In this document: piece after piece, positions 7,066-15,315 of the stretch
Numbering within the stretch: position 1 is the first letter of the stretch
Layout: every line of letters starts with the position of its first letter
From: a virus
Length of the DNA: 47,285 nucleotides
Direction: 5' to 3' (one strand)
IMG/VR virus record: IMGVR_UViG_3300002053_000036
Location: 1-47,285 of that record
The notes under the pieces: model-generated
Seen by the model: only the letters and a program-made list of their open reading frames with translations
The model's database searches: none
Told to the model about the DNA's origin: nothing
Translations under genes and position numbers: made by a program

Positions 7066-7484
7066 TGCATTTAATCGCTGAAAAAGAATTTATTGATATA
7101 ACTGATATAGTCGAAACGGATGTTAAATTAAGTCAAGTTAAAAAAGGAATGTTATTTATTAACTCAATGCATACAACATTTGGGTTAAAAATAATGGAGA
7201 ACGAATTGTTATCATTAAATGATATAGATGATTTCTTGGAAAAACTTGCACCGATGAATGGTGAATATAAACATAATAAAGTTAAATTAAGAGAAGTGCC
7301 ACCGAATGAAAGATTAAATGGTGCTAGTCATATTCGCATGTTATTCTTTAATACGCAAATTGCCATACCAATTGAGAACGGAAAACTTTTATTAGGTAAA
7401 TGGCAACGAATATTTGCAATAGAAACTGATTGCGACCAAAAAGATTTTAGATTAAGAGAATTAATTATCACAATAATAAAATAA
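7050..7484 (+). CDS. YjbQ/UPF0047 family protein
   Basis: A 144-residue protein of the YjbQ (UPF0047) family. M-H-T-T-F-G-L-K-I-M-E-N (about 39-50) matches the family's HTTaGlxinEn, and N-G-A-S-H-I-R followed by P-I-E-N-G-K-L-L-L-G-K-W-Q-R-I-F match the conserved second half. The family has reported thiamine phosphate synthase side activity, but its biological role is uncertain. Start ATG 7050 has a strong GGTGA site upstream and overlaps the dehydrogenase end by 16 bases. It is the last gene before the convergent hairpin. A viral copy is unusual. Confidence 0.85.
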   Translation: MYRRLMHLIAEKEFIDITDIVETDVKLSQVKKGMLFINSMHTTFGLKIMENELLSLNDIDDFLEKLAPMNGEYKHNKVKLREVPPNERLNGASHIRMLFFNTQIAIPIENGKLLLGKWQRIFAIETDCDQKDFRLRELIITIIK

Positions 7485-7493
7485 AGTAGAGAA

Positions 7494-7536
7494 GAGGATA
7501 TGTATGAAGAAAGAGAAAAAAGAAATACATATCCTC
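7494..7536. terminator. Bidirectional hairpin between convergent operons
   Basis: GAGGATATGTAT (7494-7505) and ATACATATCCTC (7525-7536) form a perfect 12-bp inverted repeat with a 19-base purine-rich loop. It lies between the end of the (+) accessory operon and the end of the (-) late operon, where a two-way terminator is expected. Confidence 0.75.
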
Positions 7537-7560
7537 AATTCCCCCTTTTGTTCAAAAAAT

Positions 7561-7737
7561 TTATTCTAATCCTGTTTTTGTTGCTAAACGCAAAGCAAGA
7601 TTCAGTATCGTTATAAAAGCTGCTTGTTCAACAGGGTCTATAACAAAACCATTTATGGATTGAATTAATAATGCACCAAAGGCAATAATATTAACCCATA
7701 GTGTTTTACTTCTCCACCATTCTTTTAATTCTGCCAT
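7561..7737 (-). CDS. Small membrane protein, holin-like
   Basis: A 58-residue protein. It begins M-A-E-L-K-E-W-W-R-S-K-T-L-W-V-N, followed by a membrane helix (about 15-35) and a second hydrophobic helix that includes F-I-T-I-L-N-L-A-L-R-L. Small proteins with a W(x)SKTxW start and one or two helices are common near lysis genes of tailed phages. The ribosome site is a strong GGGGGTGA. It is the last gene of the late operon. Holin function is inferred from size, topology and position only. Confidence 0.7.
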   Translation of the reverse strand: MAELKEWWRSKTLWVNIIAFGALLIQSINGFVIDPVEQAAFITILNLALRLATKTGLE

Positions 7738-7779
7738 TTGTTTTCACCCCCTTTATGTTTTATTAATTCCATCCCCCAT

Positions 7780-8064
7780 TTACTTTTTGTAAATTCTTAA
7801 AAATTCTTTCCATAATTGAATATTATATTTTATTGCGTCATAAACTATCCAATAAAGAAATGCAAAACTTAATAGCATAAAAAATTTTTCATGTAAAACA
7901 TAACTTATTGCAAATAATGATGTGAACATTATTAAAAGAAATGCATATTCCTCTGATTTTTTTATTGAAAGATTTTGTTTTTTAAACCACCAATCTTTAA
8001 ATTTAAATATTAATGGGATTGCCATTACCATAATTATTAAACATTCTATTTCTATTATACTCAT
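7780..8064 (-). CDS. Membrane protein with three to four helices
   Basis: A 94-residue protein. The ATG at 8064 (GGGGTGAT upstream, ATGA overlap with the preceding gene) is preferred over a longer reading from 8139, which would only read through the neighbour. Hydrophobic segments lie at about 4-22, 42-60 and 62-80, separated by a basic F-K-D-W-W-F-K-K loop. It is placed between two other small membrane proteins at the end of the virion operon, so a role in lysis or membrane depolarisation is plausible but unproven. Confidence 0.65.
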   Translation of the reverse strand: MSIIEIECLIIMVMAIPLIFKFKDWWFKKQNLSIKKSEEYAFLLIMFTSLFAISYVLHEKFFMLLSFAFLYWIVYDAIKYNIQLWKEFLRIYKK

Positions 8065-8330
8065 GGTATCACCCCAAATATAGCACCTGCTGATAAAGCA
8101 ACTGCTATTATTGAAATTGAAATACCAAAAAACCAGCATAATAATTTTTGAGTTGTTTCAACTTTGGTTAATCTAGTGTCAATATCCGTTATTTGAGCTA
8201 AAAAGAAAAATAATATATCCTTATTTGATATTTTATTATAATCACCATTATTCTCTTTTCTAGCTTCTTTTGCAAATTTTTTAATTTCACTTAATATATT
8301 TTTTAATTCATCTTTATTTACTTTCTTCAT
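8061..8330 (-). CDS. Coiled coil plus membrane anchor, XhlA-like
   Basis: An 89-residue protein with a charged helical N-terminus (about 1-35), a short amphipathic coiled coil (D-I-D-T-R-L-T-K-V-E-T-T-Q) and one C-terminal membrane helix (about 66-86). This layout matches phage haemolysin XhlA-like or related lysis-associated proteins. No catalytic motif is seen. It follows the last tail gene after four bases and overlaps the next gene by ATGA. Confidence 0.65.
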   Translation of the reverse strand: MKKVNKDELKNILSEIKKFAKEARKENNGDYNKISNKDILFFFLAQITDIDTRLTKVETTQKLLCWFFGISISIIAVALSAGAIFGVIP

Positions 8331-8334
8331 GTTA

Positions 8335-8724
8335 TCAACTCGGTGCTGAATCTTCAGCTTTAGAAAATGTTATACTATATTCCCAAACATCTTCACCATC
8401 TTTTTTACCAATAACACTATATGAAATTGATTCAATTATATATGTGTCATTCCAAGTATCATCCATTACTGAAATAATAACTTGAGAGCCATCATCAGCT
8501 TGGTCGCTTATTGTCATAAGTTTAGAAAGTGCATCATCATAATCACATCCTGTTATTGTAAATGTTTCTTCGGCTATTGAATTTACATATGATTTATAAT
8601 TACCACTTTTAAATTGCATATTACTAAAATTCATATCTAATGGTCCTATCATATTTCCACCAAAATATGGATTTGCTAATGTTACTTCAGATGAATCTTC
8701 AAATGTCATTGTAAAATATTCCAT
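8335..8724 (-). CDS. Tail protein, distal-tail-like module
   Basis: A 129-residue beta-rich protein. Its centre, F-K-S-G-N-Y-K-S-Y followed by T-F-T-I-T-G, and its end, W-E-Y-S-I-T-F, are repeated in the C-terminal domain of the next upstream protein (8733-10697), which has F-Q-S-G-N-R-K-S-Y, T-L-I-L-S-G and W-K-L-E-L-E-F. The two are therefore paralogous modules, one free and one fused to adhesin domains. The pattern is like phage tail proteins that form rings at the tail end, but the exact family is not certain. Confidence 0.6.
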   Translation of the reverse strand: MEYFTMTFEDSSEVTLANPYFGGNMIGPLDMNFSNMQFKSGNYKSYVNSIAEETFTITGCDYDDALSKLMTISDQADDGSQVIISVMDDTWNDTYIIESISYSVIGKKDGEDVWEYSITFSKAEDSAPS

Positions 8725-8732
8725 ATTATCAC

Positions 8733-10697
8733 CTAATCAACAAATTCTAATTCTAATTTCCATTCATATAGATTTGGTCTTTTTGATATTTGCACTGGTG
8801 TAAATGATATTATATTATAATCAGTACATAATGATGGATATATAAAATCATCCAATGTTATTTGTTCCAATCTTTTAGCCATTGTTTTAACATTATTAAT
8901 AATTTCCATACAAGATGCGCTACTATCTACACAACCATCCCATAATAATCCTGATAATATTAATGTTTTTTTACTTCTTTGAATACCATATGATTTACGA
9001 TTTCCAGATTGAAAATTGATTGCATTAGTATTTATATTATGCCTTATTTCAACTTTTGATGGATATGGTAATAATAAATAATCAGATACCTCTGATTGAG
9101 CATTCACTATTGCATACATTTGTGATACTGCAATTTTTGTTGTTATTTCTCTATCATAAACTATGGATAAATCAATATCACAACATCTTGTATCAGCAGG
9201 GTTATCTGGTGAATATAAATCAATACCTATTTCCATATTAGCTATTTCATCCCAAGTCCAATCAGATGTCGTAAAAGGATTTTGTGATAAATTAAAACCA
9301 GTATCTTCATAACCACTTTGCCATGATTTAGTATCATATGTATAAGCAGTGCCATGTGTATATAAAACTATTCTTGCTTGAGCATTATTACTATGGTCTA
9401 TTCTATAAACATGAGCTTGACATATTACTGTTTCTGGATTACCTTGTAATTCTGGATAATCTGGATAATACTCATCACAATTTTGCATAACATATAAATC
9501 TCTTTGCCATGTTGTTGAAGCATTATTACAAACATATGGCTGATTCACACAATGACCACCATCTACACAATCCCAATTTTCTGCTGCACCAACTGGTGTT
9601 AATTGTATTGTGCCACCATCGGCTGATGTTAAACAATCACATACAGCATTAGCATCACTACCAGCTATTGCCGATTTAAGTAAACACCCTATTTGTAAAT
9701 TGTTAATATCATTAATAGTCCATTCACTATTCGTTCTCGGATTTAAATCCCATGCTTCAGCTATTGAATCAAAATCTCCACCTAAATTATTTTCATCGTG
9801 ATTACATCCGAAAATAAAATTTTTTGAATAATATATATTAGTACAATCATTATCAGAAAAAGCTATTTTACAAATCATATCACCATTCCAATAATAATCA
9901 CCTAATACTTTAGCAAATATAACAACTGATTTAATATCATAATCACTTGGAATAGATGGGTCAGAACACTCATACATATCTGATACTTCACTTGGATAAT
10001 CCCACCAGTTATATGTTGAATTATTATCACATGTTTCTTCATCAACATTTGTATAATGGTCGCCTGTTACTGGTTGTGTGTATAAATCTTCAACGCATCC
10101 ATCAGCATTGGGTCTAATAGTATAAGTATGATTTTCATTCCAATATGATATAAGTTTTATTGTGTTAAGTTGAGGACCACATCCACATATCACTGGACCA
10201 TATGTTATTTCTGCATATATTTGTGTACACAATGGTAATTTTTGTGCAGCAGTTATTTTAATTCCAATTTCCATATCACTTATTTCATTCCAAGTCCATT
10301 TTTTACCAGTATGTGGATTTGTTGGATAATCATCATAATGTGTTGCCCACGATGTGTTATTTGTTTGTCCAGAACCATAATAATCATTACCATGTGTATG
10401 TAATTTTGTATATGTGATATTAGAAGGTGAACCACTCGTATATGCTCTACTTCTTTCATAAATACGGACATTGGTTATAGAAAGCCATTCTGTGTTAGTA
10501 ATGGTGCATTCTGACATTTCAAATAATATTTCTTGTACACCACTTGTTTGATGAAAAATATAATCTGTATTATCATTTGCTATTTCTTCATCAACTCTTG
10601 TATAAAGATTTGATGATGTATAACTAAATATAGTGCCACCATTCCAACCACTCGATTTCGTTGAATCAGATATTGGTCGAAGATATATTATTCCCAT
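8733..10697 (-). CDS. Tail adhesin with three beta-sandwich repeats
   Basis: A 654-residue protein. Three related domains (about 1-170, 171-360 and 361-530) each run from a V-D-E-E-like acidic block and a long beta-rich stretch to a W-T-W-N-E-I-S-D-M-E-I-G-type signature and a final I-Y-A-E-I-T-Y strand. The C-terminal domain (about 540-654) is a paralogue of the 129-residue protein encoded next. This suggests surface-exposed binding domains anchored to a tail ring. The second and third repeats are rich in cysteine. The N-terminus of the 637-residue protein (16769-18682) carries a fourth copy of the domain. The ligand is unknown. Confidence 0.7.
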   Translation of the reverse strand: MGIIYLRPISDSTKSSGWNGGTIFSYTSSNLYTRVDEEIANDNTDYIFHQTSGVQEILFEMSECTITNTEWLSITNVRIYERSRAYTSGSPSNITYTKLHTHGNDYYGSGQTNNTSWATHYDDYPTNPHTGKKWTWNEISDMEIGIKITAAQKLPLCTQIYAEITYGPVICGCGPQLNTIKLISYWNENHTYTIRPNADGCVEDLYTQPVTGDHYTNVDEETCDNNSTYNWWDYPSEVSDMYECSDPSIPSDYDIKSVVIFAKVLGDYYWNGDMICKIAFSDNDCTNIYYSKNFIFGCNHDENNLGGDFDSIAEAWDLNPRTNSEWTINDINNLQIGCLLKSAIAGSDANAVCDCLTSADGGTIQLTPVGAAENWDCVDGGHCVNQPYVCNNASTTWQRDLYVMQNCDEYYPDYPELQGNPETVICQAHVYRIDHSNNAQARIVLYTHGTAYTYDTKSWQSGYEDTGFNLSQNPFTTSDWTWDEIANMEIGIDLYSPDNPADTRCCDIDLSIVYDREITTKIAVSQMYAIVNAQSEVSDYLLLPYPSKVEIRHNINTNAINFQSGNRKSYGIQRSKKTLILSGLLWDGCVDSSASCMEIINNVKTMAKRLEQITLDDFIYPSLCTDYNIISFTPVQISKRPNLYEWKLELEFVD

Positions 10698-11272
10698 TAT
10701 AAACCTCTAAACGGTATTTGTATTTTAAAATCTTCCCATGTCGCATCATTACTATGATACAATATTCCATTTGCATCTTTCATTACAATTATTAATTCCA
10801 CAAATAATCTATCATTATTTAACATTTCTTGCTCTGGTGATATTTCAATTTCAAATGGATAAACTATTTCAGTACCAACATTTAAACCACCATCCCATGT
10901 GAAAATAGTATTAACTGGAACAACAACATCTGTTGTACCAAGCTCTGTAACATTTCCAAGATTATCTATTTTCATAAGTCGTATTTCATAATTTGATACT
11001 TCGCTATTTCCACCATCGCAGGATAATGTGAATTGTCCGATAGCTGTTCCTTCAATATAATACTTTCGTTTTATCCAATGTGAAAATAAAAATCTTATCG
11101 TATTGGAATCAGTTACTAATGATGTTGTATCATCTGATTCTACACCCTCACTGTAATATTCTTTTGTTAATGCATAATGCGTATTACTAAAATATCCAGC
11201 GCCATAATCCCAATTCCAATCATCTATTTTAACACCATAGAATGTTTCATAGTATGGTAATTCATCACCCAT
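10697..11272 (-). CDS. Beta-rich tail-tip protein, 191 aa
   Basis: A 191-residue protein without recognised catalytic motifs. It alternates strands with acidic and aromatic residues, with proline-glycine turns, as in viral receptor-binding beta-sandwiches. It ends R-G-L with a stop that overlaps the start of the adhesin gene (TAATG). The position, between the C1q-like protein and the large adhesin, supports a tail-tip component. Confidence 0.55.
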   Translation of the reverse strand: MGDELPYYETFYGVKIDDWNWDYGAGYFSNTHYALTKEYYSEGVESDDTTSLVTDSNTIRFLFSHWIKRKYYIEGTAIGQFTLSCDGGNSEVSNYEIRLMKIDNLGNVTELGTTDVVVPVNTIFTWDGGLNVGTEIVYPFEIEISPEQEMLNNDRLFVELIIVMKDANGILYHSNDATWEDFKIQIPFRGL

Positions 11273-11277
11273 TTACT

Positions 11278-11781
11278 TCACCTTCTAATTCCTCTATTGA
11301 TAATATTACCACCAGCATTATTATTCCAACCACCAGATGGTATATATGAAATTCTAAATCTTGAATAATCATCACCAGTGATAGCTATCCCAGCCGTACT
11401 TTTATAAAATCTAACTGAAATCTCATCACCAGCTTGTAAATAAGCTGTTTTAGATACTACTAATGTATTGACATCAGATGATGATGTTAAATAAGCTTTT
11501 GAATATGAATCAGTTATTTGTCCATCAGCATCATATAATCTTATTATAAAACTACCTGCTGCTGAAGTGCTACAAGTCATTTCTGCTTGAATTAAATATA
11601 AACCAGTTGTATTAACAAGTATAGAACCATCAGATTGATAAGTAAAATCTGCTGTACAAAAATATTCCTCACCCCATGTTGTTTTATACCAATTACTTCC
11701 TAAACTTGTACTTAATGCACAATCACCAAGCTCTATAAATGGCACAGATGGTTTAATATTATTTTCTGCTTCTCTATACAT
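11278..11781 (-). CDS. C1q/TNF-like jelly-roll tail protein
   Basis: A 167-residue protein. The middle has the pattern G-L-Y-L-I-Q-A-E-M-T followed by R-L-Y-D-A-D-G and L-Q-A-G-D-E-I-S-V-R-F, which is the strand order of C1q/TNF-like trimeric jelly rolls found on phage tail fibres. The tail is glycine-, asparagine- and arginine-rich. It probably forms a trimeric receptor-binding head. It overlaps the end of the upstream tape measure gene by one base. Confidence 0.6.
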   Translation of the reverse strand: MYREAENNIKPSVPFIELGDCALSTSLGSNWYKTTWGEEYFCTADFTYQSDGSILVNTTGLYLIQAEMTCSTSAAGSFIIRLYDADGQITDSYSKAYLTSSSDVNTLVVSKTAYLQAGDEISVRFYKSTAGIAITGDDYSRFRISYIPSGGWNNNAGGNIINRGIRR

Positions 11782-14651
11782 TACATCATCCTATATTTAT
11801 TTTTACCTGTTCTTTTATCTTGAAGATTAGCTCTTAAAACATTTTCAAATGCCCTAGCTAATTTTGCAACATCATAATCATCTTTAACAATTGGATTATT
11901 TATATTAACTGTAATATTTCCACCACCAGATGATACTTCTTTTCCTGCTGGTGAAACTGATTCATTTTTATGAAGCATATAAAATCCAGTTTCTGGTACT
12001 GAATGTGTACCACCCTGAAAACCACGACCTGTTCTAAATGGATTAAATACTTTGGCTGGTCCTAATGATTCATCAATAGCATTCATTATCGCACTACTAG
12101 CTGCTTGTGTTGTATCAATTCCAGTTATTTTTTCAAATGTATCTTTTAATTCTGGACTAGCTGCTATTTTAAGAATTATTGCATCATATTGTTTTTCTAA
12201 ATTAGCTAAATCATTTATTTGTGTTGTCAGCATAGTTTTTCTTTCTTCTAATAGTCCTTCTTGTTCACTAATTGTTTCAGCTAAATCTGCAATATCAGCA
12301 TCTCTAGTATCACTAATGAGCCAAAAGTTGTGTCTTTCTGCTGCTACATATTCATCTAAAATTGCTTGAGCTTTTTCTGCTGCTATTTCTTTTTCATCTA
12401 ATAATTCTTTATCATTAGATTCTTGAATATCTATTTCTTGCTTCATCTGGTCAATACGAAGTTTGGTATTTTCTATTTGTAAATTTTTCATCATCCTTTG
12501 TTCTGCTCTTGTGTTACCTCTCCTTCTCATCATACCAGCTAATTGTAATTTAAGCATTTCAAGATTATTTTTTGCCATAGCTATTTGTAAATCATTATTA
12601 GCTTTTTCTAATTCTTTTACAGCTATTTTTTGTTCTCTAGCTGCTTCATTATACTCATATATTGTTTTTATAACATCACTCATATTATTTCCATATTCAT
12701 CGAAAACATTGGTATATTCTGTAATATATTTTTCACCATAATCTGCTGCTAAATTTGCATAATGTTCAAATCTATCCAATTTTGTACCAACTGTTAATTC
12801 AAGTAATTGTTGTTGTAAAGCTGGTATTGATTCTGTTATTTTATTTATTTCAGAATTTAATGTAACAATATTAGATTCATATGCTTCAATCGTATCGGCA
12901 GCATCTTCAAAAGCTGCTGATACATCATTAACAGTTCCCATTAATGAATCTTGTATTGCTTTTAAACTTTCTACATTAGACACAACTTCATTATTTTTTT
13001 CACCAACAGCCATAGCTGCTTTACCCCAATAACTCATACCATGCCATGTTAATTCAACATTAGCATTAGCTTCTTTAGCTGCTTTTGCCACACCTTCAAG
13101 TATATCAGCGCTTACATAATTAGCTAAATCCATTTCTTTATGATTAGATATATCTTTTCTAATTGTATCTTCTTGAGCTTGAAGAGTATGGTCTATTGCG
13201 AGTAACCCTGTTTTTAATTTATCAAGTGCTAAAGCTTCCTTACCTGCTGATTCTATTTGTTCTGTATAATTTAAATATTCTTTTAAATCTGAAAATCTTG
13301 AACCTTCTTTTAATATTGTTCGCATTTCTGTAATATTTTTAGGACCTGATGAAAATAATCGGTCAAATAATGGTTTTGTTTGTTTATTTTTATCCACTTC
13401 AGCATTAGCAGCTTTAAATGCATTTGTATAAATATTAGCTATTGATTGTTCTAAAGTCCTAACAGCTTTACCAGCATCACCACCAGAAAATAAAGTACCC
13501 CACCATATTTGTGTTTTCTTAATCCATAAATCAAATCCAGACCAAGATTCACCAATACCTCTTTCTATTTGTTTCATTGTTTGGTCCATAATATTTGCAA
13601 GTGTTTGTTGGGTTTGCATTATCTGATTAAGAGCTTCATCTGTCCTTCCAGTTGCTGTTTCCATTAATCCCATATCTTCAATAAATCCACCTATACCAGA
13701 TTCTGAAGTTAAAGCCATAGCAACTCTCAAGCTTCTCATGTTTCCTATAAGCTCTGGTAAAATCTGTGAACCATATTTTTTTGTTGCTTCAGATAACTCA
13801 TTTAAGAATCCTTTTAAACCATTAACTCTTAATGCCGTTGCCGTCATATCAATTCCATATTCTTTTGCTGCGTCAGCAGCTTCTTTTGTTGGATTAATAA
13901 TATTCTGAATCATTAATCCTAAACCTCTTGTTACTGAATCAATATGTTGTCCTTGTCTTGTCGCTGTTGTTAATGCCGATGCAACTTCTTCAAATGCAAC
14001 ACCAGCTTCAGCAGCTATTGGAACTACATATCCCAATGCAGATTCTAAATCAGCAAAAGTAAAATTACCTCTCACAACGGCTGTAAATAATTGGTCAGAT
14101 AATTTTTGTGCATGAGCAGCAGATAATCCATAAGCATTTAATACACCAGTAAATGTTCTTACTGCACCTGTAACAGTTGTTAATCCAGCTATTGAAGCTT
14201 TCGTAACAACATTAAGCAAATTCATAGCATCTTTAACATCAAATGCTGCTGAAATAATTTCATATAATCCTTTTGTTAAATCATCAACAGATTGCCCATA
14301 TTTAACTGATAGTGATGTTATTCCAGATTCTAAAGATGGTAAAACTTCTCTGGTTGTATTAGTCAAAATTGAGCTAACCTCTGCTATTCTTGTTTGGAAT
14401 GACCTAAATTCTTTTATACTTTCTCCAACCCATTTTTGTAATTCTTGGAATGCCCTCATACTTAATCCTATTATAGCAGTTATTCCAAAAAATCTAGTCA
14501 TTAATTGTTTACCAACATTCTGCATTGTATTCATTTTCTGACCAGCACCATGTATTGACATTTCAAAATTTTTAATTTCTCTAGTTATTTTTTTAATAGT
14601 GCCTTTGTCATCAAATAATATTGATATTTTTTCTGATACGCCTTCAGCCAT
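11781..14651 (-). CDS. Tail tape measure protein (TP901-like)
   Basis: A 956-residue protein. An N-terminal coiled coil is followed by a hydrophobic segment (about 50-75). Then comes a long TP901-type core, recognisable from S-L-S-V-K-Y-G-Q-S-V-D-D-L, G-V-L-N-A-Y-G-L-S-A and A-L-T-T-A-T-R-Q-G (about 110-260). After this are alanine-rich coiled coils (about 600-830) and a glycine/proline tail. Tape measure length sets tail length. At about 0.15 nm per residue this predicts a tail near 140 nm, fitting a siphovirus. It lies directly after the tail assembly chaperone genes, as is usual. Confidence 0.9.
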   Translation of the reverse strand: MAEGVSEKISILFDDKGTIKKITREIKNFEMSIHGAGQKMNTMQNVGKQLMTRFFGITAIIGLSMRAFQELQKWVGESIKEFRSFQTRIAEVSSILTNTTREVLPSLESGITSLSVKYGQSVDDLTKGLYEIISAAFDVKDAMNLLNVVTKASIAGLTTVTGAVRTFTGVLNAYGLSAAHAQKLSDQLFTAVVRGNFTFADLESALGYVVPIAAEAGVAFEEVASALTTATRQGQHIDSVTRGLGLMIQNIINPTKEAADAAKEYGIDMTATALRVNGLKGFLNELSEATKKYGSQILPELIGNMRSLRVAMALTSESGIGGFIEDMGLMETATGRTDEALNQIMQTQQTLANIMDQTMKQIERGIGESWSGFDLWIKKTQIWWGTLFSGGDAGKAVRTLEQSIANIYTNAFKAANAEVDKNKQTKPLFDRLFSSGPKNITEMRTILKEGSRFSDLKEYLNYTEQIESAGKEALALDKLKTGLLAIDHTLQAQEDTIRKDISNHKEMDLANYVSADILEGVAKAAKEANANVELTWHGMSYWGKAAMAVGEKNNEVVSNVESLKAIQDSLMGTVNDVSAAFEDAADTIEAYESNIVTLNSEINKITESIPALQQQLLELTVGTKLDRFEHYANLAADYGEKYITEYTNVFDEYGNNMSDVIKTIYEYNEAAREQKIAVKELEKANNDLQIAMAKNNLEMLKLQLAGMMRRRGNTRAEQRMMKNLQIENTKLRIDQMKQEIDIQESNDKELLDEKEIAAEKAQAILDEYVAAERHNFWLISDTRDADIADLAETISEQEGLLEERKTMLTTQINDLANLEKQYDAIILKIAASPELKDTFEKITGIDTTQAASSAIMNAIDESLGPAKVFNPFRTGRGFQGGTHSVPETGFYMLHKNESVSPAGKEVSSGGGNITVNINNPIVKDDYDVAKLARAFENVLRANLQDKRTGKNKYRMM

Positions 14652-15234
14652 TATTTCACCTTACCATCTTTTTGAAATTTATTTTTATGATAAGCAATCA
14701 TATTTTTTTGTGAATCGGATAATTCAGATTTGTATCTATTTTCATTTGGTGTTCTACTTCTAATAAGTTGTTCTATTACACATCTAAAATCATCTAATTT
14801 CATTTTTTTAATATCATTCATGTTGCCAGTTTGCAAATACACTATGCACCTATTTTCTATAAGATTTTCAAGTTGTTCTTTTACACTTATTCTAACTTTG
14901 GGGATTGTTCCCCTTCCTGAAAATCCTTATCTTTCACTTTTATTCCTGTTCTACCTGAACGATAAACTGCTACCCACAATTCTATAAAATCATCAGGGTG
15001 CATTTTTTGCAAATCAGATATTTTTATATTCTTGTCTATTTCTATTAATGATAACATTATCATCGTTGTCCTATATTTTTTATCATAATCAGCTTGTGAT
15101 ATTTCACCTAATTTTAATTTCTCATCATACTGTATCATTTCTTCTAATAATGTTTCATGTTTTTCTACGGTCCAATCTGGCATTACAAATTCTTTTCCTT
15201 TATTTACAAACTTTAATTTATATCTTTCATTCAT
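14651..15234 (-). CDS. Tail assembly chaperone, -1 frameshift fusion (gpGT-like)
   Basis: The second reading frame (14651-14896) is open up to the end of the first chaperone gene and lies in its -1 frame. A canonical slippery heptamer C-CCA-AAG at 14902-14896 precedes the first gene's stop by two codons. Slippage there would join residues 1-113 of the first product to 81 residues of the second frame (194 in total). This is the lambda G/GT arrangement, in the usual place between the tube and tape measure genes. No good ribosome site precedes the second frame, which argues against a separate start. A GGGG/CCCC hairpin overlaps the slippery site. Confidence 0.75.
14887..15234 (-). CDS. Tail assembly chaperone, short form (gpG-like)
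   Basis: A 115-residue, mostly helical, charged protein that begins M-N-E-R-Y-K-L-K-F and contains W-T-V-E-K-H-E-T-L-L-E-E-M. Small helical proteins at this position (tube, chaperone, tape measure) bind the tape measure during tail assembly. It ends P-K-L-E just after the slippery heptamer that would produce the longer fusion. The ribosome site is GGAGATG. Sequence identity to known chaperones is not obvious, so the call rests on position and frameshift. Confidence 0.7.
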   Translation of the reverse strand: MNERYKLKFVNKGKEFVMPDWTVEKHETLLEEMIQYDEKLKLGEISQADYDKKYRTTMIMLSLIEIDKNIKISDLQKMHPDDFIELWVAVYRSGRTGIKVKDKDFQEGEQSPKLE

Positions 15235-15288
15235 ATATTCATCTCCAAGAGTTGAGCTTGGTTAATTCCCATAGATAAATAAAATTGT

Positions 15289-15304
15289 GGGGATAAAAAT
15301 CCCC
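15289..15304 (-). terminator. Terminator hairpin after the tube gene
   Basis: GGGGAT and ATCCCC enclose AAAA (on the minus strand the loop is TTTT). It starts 12 bases after the stop of the tail tube gene. An identical 23-base element (15289-15311) lies at 21896-21918, at the same distance behind the capsid gene. It is likely a terminator or a 3'-end stabiliser for abundant messages. Confidence 0.65.
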
Positions 15305-15315
15305 TAAAAATTTTA

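Noticed and set aside
1284-7484. Host chromosomal DNA attached to a provirus
   Set aside because: A DUF6899-like phage protein lies in the middle of the operon, overlaps are continuous, base composition is unchanged and a hairpin joins it to the late genes, so it appears viral.
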